From Kitasatospora aureofaciens (GTDB taxonomy: Bacteria; Actinomycetota; Actinomycetes; Streptomycetales; Streptomycetaceae): DNA of 64,000 nt. The translations under genes were made by a program, and so were the position numbers. The notes under the pieces were generated by a model. It worked only from the letters and a program-made list of their open reading frames with translations. It ran no database searches and had not been told where the DNA came from. Positions within the stretch are counted from its first letter, which is position 1. The number at the start of each line of letters is the position of its first letter. The stretch is taken from contig NZ_JPRF03000015.1 of NCBI RefSeq assembly GCF_001188955.3, forward strand, positions 124,001-188,000, given 5' to 3'. Below are positions 7,978 through 16,438 of this stretch, one piece after another.

Positions 7978-8541
7978 ATGGCCACGGACCTCTCAGCCCT
8001 CGCGGTGAAACCCACCCTGCACGGCCCCACCGTCCGCCTCGTCCCCCTGGACGCCCGGCACACCGACCCGATGTGGGAACTCTGCACCGACCGGGAGACC
8101 AACCGCCTCACCGGCACCCGCACCACCTTCACCCGCGACCGCATCGCCCAGTGGTGCGCCACCCGCCGCGACCAGCCCGACCGGCTCGACCTCGCCGTCG
8201 AGGACCCCGCCACCGGCCGCTTCCTCGGCGACACCGCCCTCACCGACGTCGACCCGGACAACAACTCCGCGAGCTACCGGATCGCCCTCACCCCCGACAG
8301 CACCGGCCGCGGCATCGGCACCGAAACCACCCTGCTGGTCCTCCGCCACGCCTTCGCGACCGTCGGCCTCCACCGCGTCCACCTCGAAGTCTTCGAGTAC
8401 AACGAACGCGCCGCCCGCGCCTACACCAAGGCCGGATTCGTCCACGAAGGCCGCGCCCGCCAGGCCCACCACTGGGACGACCGCTACTGGGACGTCCTCC
8501 ACATGGCCGCCCTACGCGACGACTGGCTCAGCACTCACTGA
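7978..8541 (+). CDS. GNAT-family N-acetyltransferase (RimJ/RimL type)
   Basis: The 187-residue protein fits the GNAT fold: VRLVPLDARHTDPMWEL at the start, the acetyl-CoA binding strand-loop region around SYRIALTPDSTGRGIGTE, then HRVHLEVFEYNERAARAYTKAGF, the motif shared by RimJ/RimL-like ribosomal-protein acetyltransferases. ATG 7978 is used; a GTG at 8005 is a possible shorter start. Its last seven bases overlap the 3' end of the convergent mycosin gene. The substrate is unknown. Confidence 0.88.
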   Translation: MATDLSALAVKPTLHGPTVRLVPLDARHTDPMWELCTDRETNRLTGTRTTFTRDRIAQWCATRRDQPDRLDLAVEDPATGRFLGDTALTDVDPDNNSASYRIALTPDSTGRGIGTETTLLVLRHAFATVGLHRVHLEVFEYNERAARAYTKAGFVHEGRARQAHHWDDRYWDVLHMAALRDDWLSTH

Positions 8542-9800
8542 CCGGGCCCCCCGTACGGCGGCACGGCGGCGGCTGCCCGCTTACGGCGGCGCGCCGTCAC
8601 CACGGCGGCCACGGACGCGCCGAGCACGACGGCACCGGCGGCCACGGCCGCGATCACCTGGCCGGTGTCGTCGCTGCCACCACCGCTGCCGGAGGCGGCT
8701 TCGGGTGCCACGGAGGGCTGGTCCGTCGCGTCGCTGTCCTCATCGATGTGCGGCGTGCCCTTCGACTCCGGCCGCTTCGCCAGTGGGTTGTCCTTCGGCC
8801 CGTTGTCCACGGCAGGGTTCGGATCCAGTGCCTTCGCGGGTGAGACGGTCCCGTAGCCGTAGTGATTGTTCGGCACCACTGTCCCGTTGGCGGGCGGGGT
8901 GGCCGACTTGATCATTCGGTTGATGACCTGACCGGCGGACAGGTTCGGGTACTTGGACCGGATCAGTGCGGCAGTGGCGGAGACGTAGGCGGTGGCGTCA
9001 GAGGTGCCGCTCACACGGTCGTAACTTGTCGAGGACTTGGCGGTGGCTCGATAGATCCCCACACCAGGTGCAACGAGAGTGGTTTCGGGACCAGAGGTGG
9101 ACTTCTCCCACACAGCACCGTTGGAATCCACGGCTCCTACCGCCACCACCCCCGGGAAGGCGGCGGGATATTGGACGTCCTTGTCCGCCCCGGTGTTGCC
9201 CGTGCCAGAGACCAACACGACATCTTTCGACACCGCGTAGTTGACGGCCTTTCGTAGATTCGAGTCGAAGCGCGAATCACCCGCGAGGGAGATATTGACG
9301 ACACCCGCGCCATGGTCCACTGCGAAGCGGATCGCATCTGCCAGGTCATGCTGTTGAGAACTGGCGTTCGGCTGAGCGCTGGGGCCATCACCGTCCGATC
9401 CCACCTTCAATGGCAGGATCTTCGCCTTCGGGGCGAGCCCCATGATCCCAGCCTGTGCGCCATGCCCGTGCCCAGCGATCAGGCTGGCCATTCCCGTGCC
9501 GTGACCGTCACTGTCGACACGACCGTCCGTGGTCCCGCCAGAGAAATCCGCCCCGGGGAGGACCTGACCTACCAGGTCCTGGTGATCTTGGTTAACTCCG
9601 GTGTCGATCACAGCAACGACCACGCCATCGCCCTGGCTCACCGCCCAGACCTTCGCCTCGGCCTCGAACGCCTTCAAGGCCCACTGCTGATCCCTGATCT
9701 GATCAGCGGATGCCGTCGGCACCGCGACGCTCGACATCAGCGCCGCAGCGGCGAGAGACGCTCCACCGCGCGCCACCCAACGGCTCGCCAATTCGGTCAC
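8535..9800 (-). CDS. Type VII secretion-associated subtilisin-like protease (mycosin)
   Basis: The 421-residue protein has an N-terminal secretion signal (hydrophobic to about residue 32), an S8 catalytic domain with Asp66 in AVIDTGVN, His100 in DSDGHGTGMAS and Ser267 in SGTSDATAYVS, a low-complexity linker, and a C-terminal membrane anchor (VIAAVAAGAVVLGASVAAVV) ending in RRRKR. This layout matches mycosins, membrane-anchored proteases of ESX systems. It sits downstream of two WXG100-type genes on the same strand, with a strong hairpin between. No EccB, EccC, EccD or EccE gene is in this cluster. Confidence 0.9.
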   Translation of the reverse strand: MTELASRWVARGGASLAAAALMSSVAVPTASADQIRDQQWALKAFEAEAKVWAVSQGDGVVVAVIDTGVNQDHQDLVGQVLPGADFSGGTTDGRVDSDGHGTGMASLIAGHGHGAQAGIMGLAPKAKILPLKVGSDGDGPSAQPNASSQQHDLADAIRFAVDHGAGVVNISLAGDSRFDSNLRKAVNYAVSKDVVLVSGTGNTGADKDVQYPAAFPGVVAVGAVDSNGAVWEKSTSGPETTLVAPGVGIYRATAKSSTSYDRVSGTSDATAYVSATAALIRSKYPNLSAGQVINRMIKSATPPANGTVVPNNHYGYGTVSPAKALDPNPAVDNGPKDNPLAKRPESKGTPHIDEDSDATDQPSVAPEAASGSGGGSDDTGQVIAAVAAGAVVLGASVAAVVTARRRKRAAAAVPPYGGPGQ

Positions 9801-9814
9801 CCCAACTCAATGAG

Positions 9815-9845
9815 GCATCCCGCAGATCACCGATCTGCGGGATGC
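9815..9845 (-). terminator. 14-bp perfect hairpin between WXG100-type gene and mycosin gene
   Basis: GCATCCCGCAGATC (9815-9828) and GATCTGCGGGATGC (9832-9845) pair perfectly around a 3-base loop. It lies 33 bp after the upstream stop and before the mycosin start. No U-tract follows, so it may be a terminator, an attenuator or an mRNA-stabilising element. Confidence 0.7.
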
Positions 9846-9878
9846 GATCAGATCACTCGTCCGTTTGCGGACCCGGGC

Positions 9879-11273
9879 TCATTCCACCACGTTCGGATTG
9901 GTCGGCTTGTCCGACGCCCAGGTCTCCTCGTCCTCGACGAGATAGTCCGGCCGCGCTCCGCCCTTCTCGCGGTCCTTCTTGCGGCGCTGCGCTTCACTCA
10001 TCGGGATACCTGGAGCGATAGCGCCCGCACTACGGGCCGCAGGCTCGGCGCCCACTCGACTTCGTGTCCCCAACCCGGACCCACCTTCCGTAAACGCCTG
10101 CTTGCCACGCGCCTCGGCACCGGGCGGTGTCGTCTCACGAACAGGTCCACCGGGCCGGGCCATAGACCCACCAACCGGAGGAATCCCACTACCGCCGCCA
10201 GCACCGACGGCGCGGCCTCCACGTGGCCCCACGCCCGCCACCGGCGTCTCATTGCCGGTGAACTCCTTGCCGCCGAACCCGAGCTTGCTCTGACCGAGGA
10301 CCGGACCGACCGGGGCACCCTGCACGGTCGGCCCGGTAGAACCGGCGGTCGTCTGCCCACCGCCACCGGCGATCGGCCCGCTCGTGGGCCCCGCAGGCGA
10401 CGTCACATTCAGGCCGGACGTCTGGGTTCCCGAGGTAACGGGGCTCGGCACGCTTCCGTTGGGACGGGACACCGGGGTACCTGCGATACCCGCATCGGGG
10501 CGGCTCGTCGTGGTCGAAGTCTTCGGCGGTGCTTGAGCCGTGCCTCCCTTGATCCCAGTGTCGTTAGGGGCAGCCATGCTCCTTGCCGACGGGTTTGACA
10601 CCACAGGCGACGCGGCAGATTTGGACTGTCGCGGCGAAGTGGCAGTCGCCGACCTCTCCGGCGCTCCCCCGGGTCCAAAGGAAGTCCCCGAGACGACCGC
10701 CATAGCCATGGCTGCTGCCCCACTCGGATCGTTCTGCGCCCCCGGATCGTGGTCGTCAACCCTCACACGCGGGTTGGGTCCCGGCGGCGGCGGAGCCTTC
10801 AGCGCAGGCGTCGCGATGCGGTAGTGCATCGCGAGGGTCTGCATGACGGCGGCCGCTTCTGCCTTCTTCCGGTCGGCGACCTGGATGTGGTCGTCCTCGC
10901 TGCTGAAGAAGTCGCCGACGGTGTCCTTGATCTTGTCCCAGTTGCCGGGTTCCTCTGGCATATCGCGCTTGGCCTGGGCCATCGCCTCGGACATGTTGTG
11001 GAGGGTGTTGGCCGCGTCGTTGGCGTAGGCGGCAGCCTCGTTGATGTTGGCGGCGAGGGTGAGCATGGAGGCGTGGAAGGAATCGCTGGTCGTTCCTTCC
11101 CAGCTGGTGGCCGCCTCGGTGCTGACGTTGGTCAGGGTCTTGCGGATCTCCTTGAGGGTGGTCGCCGCCTTGCGCCACGGGTCGCCGGCGGCCATCACCG
11201 CGCCGGGGTCGAGTGCCTGTGCCATCTTGCGGAGATCGGCATGGCTGTACTTGGTGAAGTCGGTGTAGACCAC
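9879..11273 (-). CDS. WXG100-like protein with long Pro/Gly/Ser-rich C-terminus
   Basis: The 464-residue protein begins with a helical domain of about 130 residues that contains the WxG-type turn in TSWEGTTSDSFHASM between two long helices, then changes at about residue 160 to a low-complexity region rich in Pro, Gly, Ala, Ser and Thr, ending DEETWASDKPTNPNVVE. This resembles large ESX substrates such as EspB/PPE-like proteins more than small EsxA. Its GTG start 11273 has a very strong GGAGGTGA seven bases upstream. It lies 29 bp after the small partner gene and before the mycosin, so the three form a secretion-linked set. Secretion is inferred. Confidence 0.75.
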   Translation of the reverse strand: MVYTDFTKYSHADLRKMAQALDPGAVMAAGDPWRKAATTLKEIRKTLTNVSTEAATSWEGTTSDSFHASMLTLAANINEAAAYANDAANTLHNMSEAMAQAKRDMPEEPGNWDKIKDTVGDFFSSEDDHIQVADRKKAEAAAVMQTLAMHYRIATPALKAPPPPGPNPRVRVDDHDPGAQNDPSGAAAMAMAVVSGTSFGPGGAPERSATATSPRQSKSAASPVVSNPSARSMAAPNDTGIKGGTAQAPPKTSTTTSRPDAGIAGTPVSRPNGSVPSPVTSGTQTSGLNVTSPAGPTSGPIAGGGGQTTAGSTGPTVQGAPVGPVLGQSKLGFGGKEFTGNETPVAGVGPRGGRAVGAGGGSGIPPVGGSMARPGGPVRETTPPGAEARGKQAFTEGGSGLGTRSRVGAEPAARSAGAIAPGIPMSEAQRRKKDREKGGARPDYLVEDEETWASDKPTNPNVVE

Positions 11274-11302
11274 GGGTGGTTCACCTCCGGTCGGGTGGTG
11301 GG

Positions 11303-11743
11303 TCAGATGGTGGTGTTGCCGCGCTGGGAGGGGACCTGGTTCGCCTCGTACGCGGTCTCGCTGGCGGCCGAGGGCTCGGCCACGGACCAGCCGTCGTCGG
11401 CGAGCTTGAGCTTCGTGGCCACGTGCTGGTCGTGTTCCTCGTAGGTGGTCGCGGTCAGCTCGGCGTTGCGCTGGGCGTCGTTGACGGCGCTCTGGAGCTG
11501 GTTGAGCACGTCCCGCAGGGCGTCCCGCATGGTGCTGTAGCGGTCGTGGATCTGGGTGGCCTCGTCAAAGGTGCCGAAGGCGGTCTTGCCGATGCCGCTG
11601 CGCCCGTGGGTGGTGTTGCCGTCGGCGTCCTTCTCGAATTCCTTGAGCAGTAGCCGTACTTGGCCGGCGAAGGTGCGGAGTTGCTCGACCTCGACCCGGT
11701 AGCCCTGGTTGGCTCCGCCGGTCGAGCCGGTCCCTGTTCCCAT
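11303..11743 (-). CDS. Small helical protein, likely ESX/WXG100-type partner
   Basis: The 146-residue protein is almost entirely helical with heptad-like spacing (VEVEQLRTFAGQVRLLLKEF ... MRDALRDVLNQLQSAVNDAQRN). It lacks a classical WxG but has the size and two-helix layout of ESX-type proteins. ATG 11743 (MGTGTGSTGG) is preceded by GGGGGG at a suitable distance. It is immediately upstream of the larger WXG100-like gene and probably co-transcribed and co-folded with it. Confidence 0.6.
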   Translation of the reverse strand: MGTGTGSTGGANQGYRVEVEQLRTFAGQVRLLLKEFEKDADGNTTHGRSGIGKTAFGTFDEATQIHDRYSTMRDALRDVLNQLQSAVNDAQRNAELTATTYEEHDQHVATKLKLADDGWSVAEPSAASETAYEANQVPSQRGNTTI

Positions 11744-11840
11744 TGCGGCGCCCCCCGTGCGTCCGTTCCTGGCGTTCGGGGCCCCGGGCCCCGGTGGCTC
11801 ATGTCTAACACACCGGGCTCGGATCCCGCCGGGTGCACGG

Positions 11841-12539
11841 TCAGTTCGCGGGCGTCCGGCCGCGCTGGGCTTCGGTGAGGGCGCGGCGGCAGAGCGAGTC
11901 GGCGTGCCGGGTGGTTTCGGGCAGCCGGTAGCGGCGGGCGAGTTGAAGGGTGGTGTGCACGGCGGTGTCGAGGCCGATGCGGTGGCCGACGGAGGCGTAG
12001 ACGGGCTTGACGCCGGGCCGGGTACGGACGGCGCGGCCGACCTCCTCGCCGGTGGCGGGGTCGGTGAGAGGGGTCCAGGAGCCGCGTTCCGGGCCCGGGT
12101 CGTGGTGGTCGAAGGTGAAGGGGGTCTTGGCGACGCCGAGGGTGCGCAGCCCGGTGAGGACACCGAGGTGGCTGGCGAGGCCGAGCCGGCGGGGGTGGGC
12201 GAGGCCGTAGCCGTCGCAGACGACGGTGTCGGGAGTGCGGGTGAGTGCGGCCAGCGCGTCGAGGACGGCGGGGAGTTCGCGGAAGGCGAGCAGTCCGGGG
12301 ACGTAAGGGAAGGCGATCCGGCCGACGGCGGTGGCCTGCTCGACGACGTCCAGGGTGTCCGGGTCGAGCAGGACGGCGGCGGCGACGACGAGGTCGTGGT
12401 CGTCGTCGTAGGCCACGTCGACTCCGGCGATCAGCCGGCAGGGGGCGTCGTCGTCGACAGCCTGGACGAGTGGCCGCAGCCTTTCCTGTTCGGCGAGCGC
12501 CTGGGCCTCGGTGGTGGGCCAGTCGGCGGGGATGGGCAC
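11841..12539 (-). CDS. nfi: Endonuclease V (deoxyinosine 3' endonuclease)
   Basis: It cleaves DNA at the second bond 3' of deoxyinosine during repair of deaminated adenine. The 232-residue protein has the full signature: IAGVDVAYDDD with metal-binding Asp, FPYVPGLLAFRELPAVLDAL, and CDGYGLAHPRRLGLASHLGV, followed by GVAKTPF. GTG 12539 follows a GGGGG run. It stands alone, upstream of the ESX-like genes on the same strand. Confidence 0.92.
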   Translation of the reverse strand: MPIPADWPTTEAQALAEQERLRPLVQAVDDDAPCRLIAGVDVAYDDDHDLVVAAAVLLDPDTLDVVEQATAVGRIAFPYVPGLLAFRELPAVLDALAALTRTPDTVVCDGYGLAHPRRLGLASHLGVLTGLRTLGVAKTPFTFDHHDPGPERGSWTPLTDPATGEEVGRAVRTRPGVKPVYASVGHRIGLDTAVHTTLQLARRYRLPETTRHADSLCRRALTEAQRGRTPAN

Positions 12540-12739
12540 GGTCGGTTCCCCCGGTCTGCGTGGTGTCGGTCGGGCTCCACCGTACCGAGGGGTGCGGACG
12601 ACCCCGGGGTGAGTCCGTGCGCCCCCTGTGCCCCGGACCCCGCGGGCTAGCCTGGTCCTACCGAACTCCCTTGCCGGATAGGGCTCCTGGAACCGGCACC
12701 AGTTCCGCCCGCCCCCCGACGTGCGAAGGACTCCCCGCC

Positions 12740-12988
12740 ATGCCACGTCCGTCCGCTGTCCAGTTCTGCCTGGGTTCGTTCACCGTCGTCGCCACCACGG
12801 TGGCGCTGCTGGCCGTGTCCGGCGCCTCGGGCGCCCTGGAGGTCGGGGTCCTGGTGGCCTTCGCGCTGGCGCTCGGCACCGTGGTGACGGCGCTCTCGGT
12901 GTCGGTCTCGACGCGCTCGGCCGCGGTCGCCGACGGCTCCGGCGCCTCCCCGGCCGCGGCCGGGCACGAGTACGCCCGGCAGCGCTGA
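12740..12988 (+). CDS. Small two-helix membrane protein
   Basis: The 82-residue product has two hydrophobic segments (about residues 10-28 and 33-56) and a polar C-terminus ending GHEYARQR. GAAGGA lies nine bases before ATG 12740. I recognise no family. Its position between endonuclease V and an RDD protein gives no functional clue. Confidence 0.6.
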   Translation: MPRPSAVQFCLGSFTVVATTVALLAVSGASGALEVGVLVAFALALGTVVTALSVSVSTRSAAVADGSGASPAAAGHEYARQR

Positions 12989-13022
12989 TCCGCCGCCGGG
13001 CGCCGTCGTCCCGCTGCCGCGC

Positions 13023-13790
13023 TCAGACCTCGGTGGTGACCACCACGGTCTTCGCGGCCTTGTCGTGGACGCACTGCCGGTAGGGCTTGTCGAAGACGCC
13101 GAACAGGCCGTCGATGATCCACCACAGGGCGGCGCAGCAGATCACGGCCGGGAGGATGTAGACGGCGGCCCGGGTCCAGGCGGCGGCCTGGGTGGGCGTG
13201 TTCCCGTCGACCAGCATGGCGACGCGGATCTTCATCGCCTTCTTGCCGAGGGTCTGGCCGTCCCGGGCGAGCATCAGTGCCTCGTATACGAGGTAGATGA
13301 CGCAGCCGAGCCAGAAGGCTTCGGTGCTGCCCTGGCGCGTGCCGAGGTCGACGAAGGGGCTGACGACGATGACGCCGACGACCTGAACGAGGACGTAGTC
13401 GATGACGCGGGCGAGGATCCGCTTGGGCCAGGTGCCGATCGGCGGCATGCCGGGGACGGGGCCTCCGCTGGGGGCGCCGTACATGCCGGGGCCGGGGCCG
13501 TAGCCGGGCGGGGGCTGGTCGTACGGCGGTTGGCCGTACGGGTTCTGACCGTGGGTCGGTCCGCCGTAGTTGCCCTGGTAGGCGCCGGGGCCCTCGGACG
13601 GGGCACCGGGCGGCGGACCGGACGGGGCTCCTGTCGAGGCGCCGGTCGGGCCGCCGTAGGGCTCGTCGGACGGGGTGGGGCGCGGCGGTTCGCCTTCCGG
13701 CGTGCCGCCGCCCGGGGCCGGGGGCTGCTTGTCGGAGGAGGGCTGACCGCCCCCCTCCGGCTGGGGGCCTGAGGGGTCGTGGGTGCTCAT
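13023..13790 (-). CDS. RDD-family membrane protein with Pro/Gly-rich N-terminus
   Basis: The 255-residue protein has about 115 residues of disordered Pro/Gly/Tyr-rich sequence, then an RDD domain starting RILARVIDYVLVQVVGVIVV with the Arg-Asp pair, followed by DGQTLGKKAMKIRV and a third hydrophobic segment. RDD proteins are integral membrane proteins; some have been linked to ion transport, but this one cannot be assigned. A second RDD gene lies just upstream on the same strand. Confidence 0.85.
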   Translation of the reverse strand: MSTHDPSGPQPEGGGQPSSDKQPPAPGGGTPEGEPPRPTPSDEPYGGPTGASTGAPSGPPPGAPSEGPGAYQGNYGGPTHGQNPYGQPPYDQPPPGYGPGPGMYGAPSGGPVPGMPPIGTWPKRILARVIDYVLVQVVGVIVVSPFVDLGTRQGSTEAFWLGCVIYLVYEALMLARDGQTLGKKAMKIRVAMLVDGNTPTQAAAWTRAAVYILPAVICCAALWWIIDGLFGVFDKPYRQCVHDKAAKTVVVTTEV

Positions 13791-13955
13791 CCCCCGAGTA
13801 GAACATCACACATTCTCAAGGCCTGGGACATTTTGTCCGTTTTGCTGCCCACCGCCCGGCCCGGGCACCTCCGTACCTCCGGCACGCTCCGCACCTCCAG
13901 CGCACCCCGCACCTCCGACGCACCAGCCCACCCGGCACACCCCGGCCCCGCGCCC

Positions 13956-15383
13956 TCAGCCGCGGACCACCCGGGTCCGGGCCGCCCGGTCCTGCCAGCC
14001 GCGCCGCGCCGGACGGTCGAACAGCGGCCAGACCAGTCCGAGCAGCAGCACCGTGCCGAGTTGCCGGACGACCCACCGCAGCAGCGAGCGGCCGAGGCTC
14101 AGCCGGGTCCGGCCACCGGGGACGGTGGCGTCGACCACCCGGATCCGGGCCAGTCGCTTGCCGAAGGTCTGGCCGGTCCGGGCGACCGGCAGCACCTCGT
14201 AGACCAGGCTGACGAACACCAGGATGCCGAGCAGCGCGGCGAGCTTGCCCAGCACCACGTCGTCCACCAGCCAGACCTGGACCTGCCGGCGGGCGAGGGA
14301 GCTGGCCATCCTGGCCTGGTCGAGCTTCTGCCGGAGGTGGTCGGAGACCGAGCCGCCGAGCGGGATCCCGGCAGCGACGGCGACCACCAGCAGCACCCCG
14401 GTGTCCACCGCCCGGGCTGCCAGCCGCCGCCCCAGTCCGGCGGACACCGGGGCCGCCGACCGACGACGGACGGCGGCCTCCCGGGCCGGCCGCACCACGG
14501 GCAGCGAAGCGGCGGGAGGCGCGGCGGGCCCGGTCACCGGCGCCGGAGCCTCGGCCGACGGGGCCTCCGTGCGGGCCGGGGCGGGCGTCTCCTCGGGCTC
14601 GGCTGCCACCTCGACCACCGGCATCGCCATGACGGGTTCGACCGGCGCCGGCACCTCGCGGACCGCCACCGCCACGGCGGGCGCGACGGCCGTGGCGACC
14701 TCCACCGCAACAGCAGCGCGCTCCACCTCCGCGCGCCCCTCCTCTTCCTCGGGCGCCCCCGGAAGCACCCCCCAGGACACCCAGTGCGGGGAGCCGCCCG
14801 TCTCCGTCAGCCCCCGCTGGGCCCGGGGATCCGCCTGCCATCCGGAGGCCCCGGGCACCCCGGAGGCCTCCTCCGCCGAGGGCTCGACGGTGCGGAACAC
14901 CGGCCCGCCGATCACCTCGGCGACCCTCGGTCCGACCACGAAGGACGCCCCGCCCGTCGTCTGGTCGAGGTACACCGGGCCGGTGTCCCCGGAGCCCGGG
15001 ACCTCCCGGGACGGCGGCGGCGCGAGCGAAGTCGCGGACACCACCACGGGCGGCTCCGCACGCTCGGGCAACACCGGCACCGGCACCGACCCCTGCACCG
15101 GCACCGCCTCCGACGCCTGCACCGGCGCCATCGGAGGCGGCACCGCCCGCACCGCCGCCAGGTCCGGGGCGGCGACGGGGCCGGGAACGGGGGCGACCCG
15201 CCGGGTGGCGTACCGGGGCGGCTGCAGTACCTCGCCCTCGGCGGGCGCGGGCCGGGTGGTGCCCGGCACCCAGGCCGAGCCGCCCCAGTAGCGGACGAAG
15301 CCGGGGATCGACGGGTCGGGGTAGTAGCCGGGCTCGGGGGCGACGGCCGGGTCGCCGTCGGCGGCGAAGGGGCGGTCCGTCAT
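13956..15383 (-). CDS. DUF2510-RDD membrane protein
   Basis: The 475-residue protein starts with a DUF2510 motif (PGYYPDPSIPGFVRYWGGSAW, tryptophan/glycine rich), continues with about 280 residues of low-complexity acidic and Pro/Ala-rich linker, and ends with an RDD domain (GRRLAARAVDTGVLLVV ... TGQTFGKRLARIRVVD ... ARTRVVRG). It probably sits in the cytoplasmic membrane with the linker in the cytoplasm. It is 165 bp upstream of another RDD gene, suggesting a duplicated pair. Confidence 0.85.
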   Translation of the reverse strand: MTDRPFAADGDPAVAPEPGYYPDPSIPGFVRYWGGSAWVPGTTRPAPAEGEVLQPPRYATRRVAPVPGPVAAPDLAAVRAVPPPMAPVQASEAVPVQGSVPVPVLPERAEPPVVVSATSLAPPPSREVPGSGDTGPVYLDQTTGGASFVVGPRVAEVIGGPVFRTVEPSAEEASGVPGASGWQADPRAQRGLTETGGSPHWVSWGVLPGAPEEEEGRAEVERAAVAVEVATAVAPAVAVAVREVPAPVEPVMAMPVVEVAAEPEETPAPARTEAPSAEAPAPVTGPAAPPAASLPVVRPAREAAVRRRSAAPVSAGLGRRLAARAVDTGVLLVVAVAAGIPLGGSVSDHLRQKLDQARMASSLARRQVQVWLVDDVVLGKLAALLGILVFVSLVYEVLPVARTGQTFGKRLARIRVVDATVPGGRTRLSLGRSLLRWVVRQLGTVLLLGLVWPLFDRPARRGWQDRAARTRVVRG

Positions 15384-15860
15384 GGGGTTTTCTCTCCTGT
15401 CGGGTCCTGACTGAGGGGCGGCGGGGACGACCGGTCCTCAGCAGGTCGAAACGGGTCCGAACGGGTGCAGGAAACGGGTGCGGAAGAACGGGTGCGGAAA
15501 AGCGGGTGCAAGAGCGACGGCGCGAACAGGTCGAACAGGCTGCGCGCCCGCGCACGCCCCGGCGCCCGGCGCACGTGGGGGCACCGCCGAAGGCGGACAG
15601 TCGCCGGACAGTCACAAAGGGTAGTACCTCGCCGAAGTGCCGACCGGAAGTTGGTGATTCCCCGGACAGCGGAGGGCCGCCCGGAGTATGGAAACGGGCG
15701 CGCGATGGGCCCGCGCGCGGCATCCGCTGCCGTTCACCACCCCGCACGGCACTTCTCGCAGAAATCCCGGAAACGCGTGTAAGAGCCGGGGCGGACCGCC
15801 CTCTCAAAGGTCACAGGGCCCGGAACCGGGCACGAAGTGAAGGCAGAGAGGAAGACGATC
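15384..15860. other. Divergent spacer with five ACGGGTGC-like repeats
   Basis: No gene is seen. From 15448 to 15511 the motif GAAACGGGTCC / GAACGGGTGC / GAAACGGGTGC / GAACGGGTGC / AAAGCGGGTGC recurs five times with 12-16 base spacing. The rest probably contains the promoters of the RDD gene and of the sporulation gene. Confidence 0.5.
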
Positions 15861-16277
15861 ATGGATCGCCCCGTCAGCGTCGTGGAGCACGAGCTGGAGC
15901 TGAACCTGGTGCTCTCCCCGGAGCACAGCGTCCCCGTCCCGGCCCGGCTGACCTACGGCAGCCACGACCCGTACGCGGTGTACATCACCTTCCACCTGGA
16001 CACCGGCTCCCCGGTGACCTGGGTGTTCGCCCGCGAGCTGCTGGTCGAGGGGACCTTCCGCCCGTGCGGCCAGGGCGACGTGCGGATCTGGCCGACCCGC
16101 TCGGGCCGCCGCAGCGTGCTGTGCCTGGCGTTGAGCTCGCCCGCCGGGGACGCGTTGCTGGAGGCGCCGCTGCCGGCCGTGGCGGCCTGGCTGGAGCGGG
16201 CCCACCGGCTGGTCCCGCCGGGCAGCGAGCTGGCCGCCCTCGACCTGGACGGCTCGCTCGCCGAGCTGCTCGCGTAG
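15861..16277 (+). CDS. SsgA-family sporulation/cell-division regulator
   Basis: SsgA-like proteins act in septum placement and spore-wall remodelling in sporulating actinomycetes. The 138-residue protein matches the family throughout: LPVPARLTY-like VPVPARLTYGSHDPYAVYITFHL, then VTWVFARELLVEG, GQGDVRIWPTRS and a C-terminal DLDGSLAELLA. ATG 15861 is preceded by GAGGAAG nine bases upstream; the upstream ATG at 15837 would add eight unconserved residues. The gene is monocistronic, followed by a weak hairpin. By remembered gene order it may correspond to SsgG, but I do not assign the symbol. Confidence 0.93.
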   Translation: MDRPVSVVEHELELNLVLSPEHSVPVPARLTYGSHDPYAVYITFHLDTGSPVTWVFARELLVEGTFRPCGQGDVRIWPTRSGRRSVLCLALSSPAGDALLEAPLPAVAAWLERAHRLVPPGSELAALDLDGSLAELLA

Positions 16278-16288
16278 GCGCGCCGGTC

Positions 16289-16306
16289 GTGCGCCGCAGC
16301 GCGCAC
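16289..16306. terminator. Short hairpin after the SsgA-like gene
   Basis: GTGCGC and GCGCAC form a 6-bp stem with a 6-base loop, 11 bp after the stop. It is short, without a U-tract. Confidence 0.35.
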
Positions 16307-16438
16307 TGGTACGTCCAGGAGCTCCGCGACGCCCGAGGAGCGCCGGCCGGCGCAGGAGCACCGCCGTACCCGGGGCCAGGGGGCCGACGGGACGGAGAAC
16401 ACCGGAGGCAGGACAGGAGCGACGGCGCCCCTGCCGGC

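Noticed and set aside
13779..15410. Long plus-strand open frame of about 543 codons
   Set aside because: It is opposite the RDD genes and shows only low-complexity Arg/His/Gly sequence.
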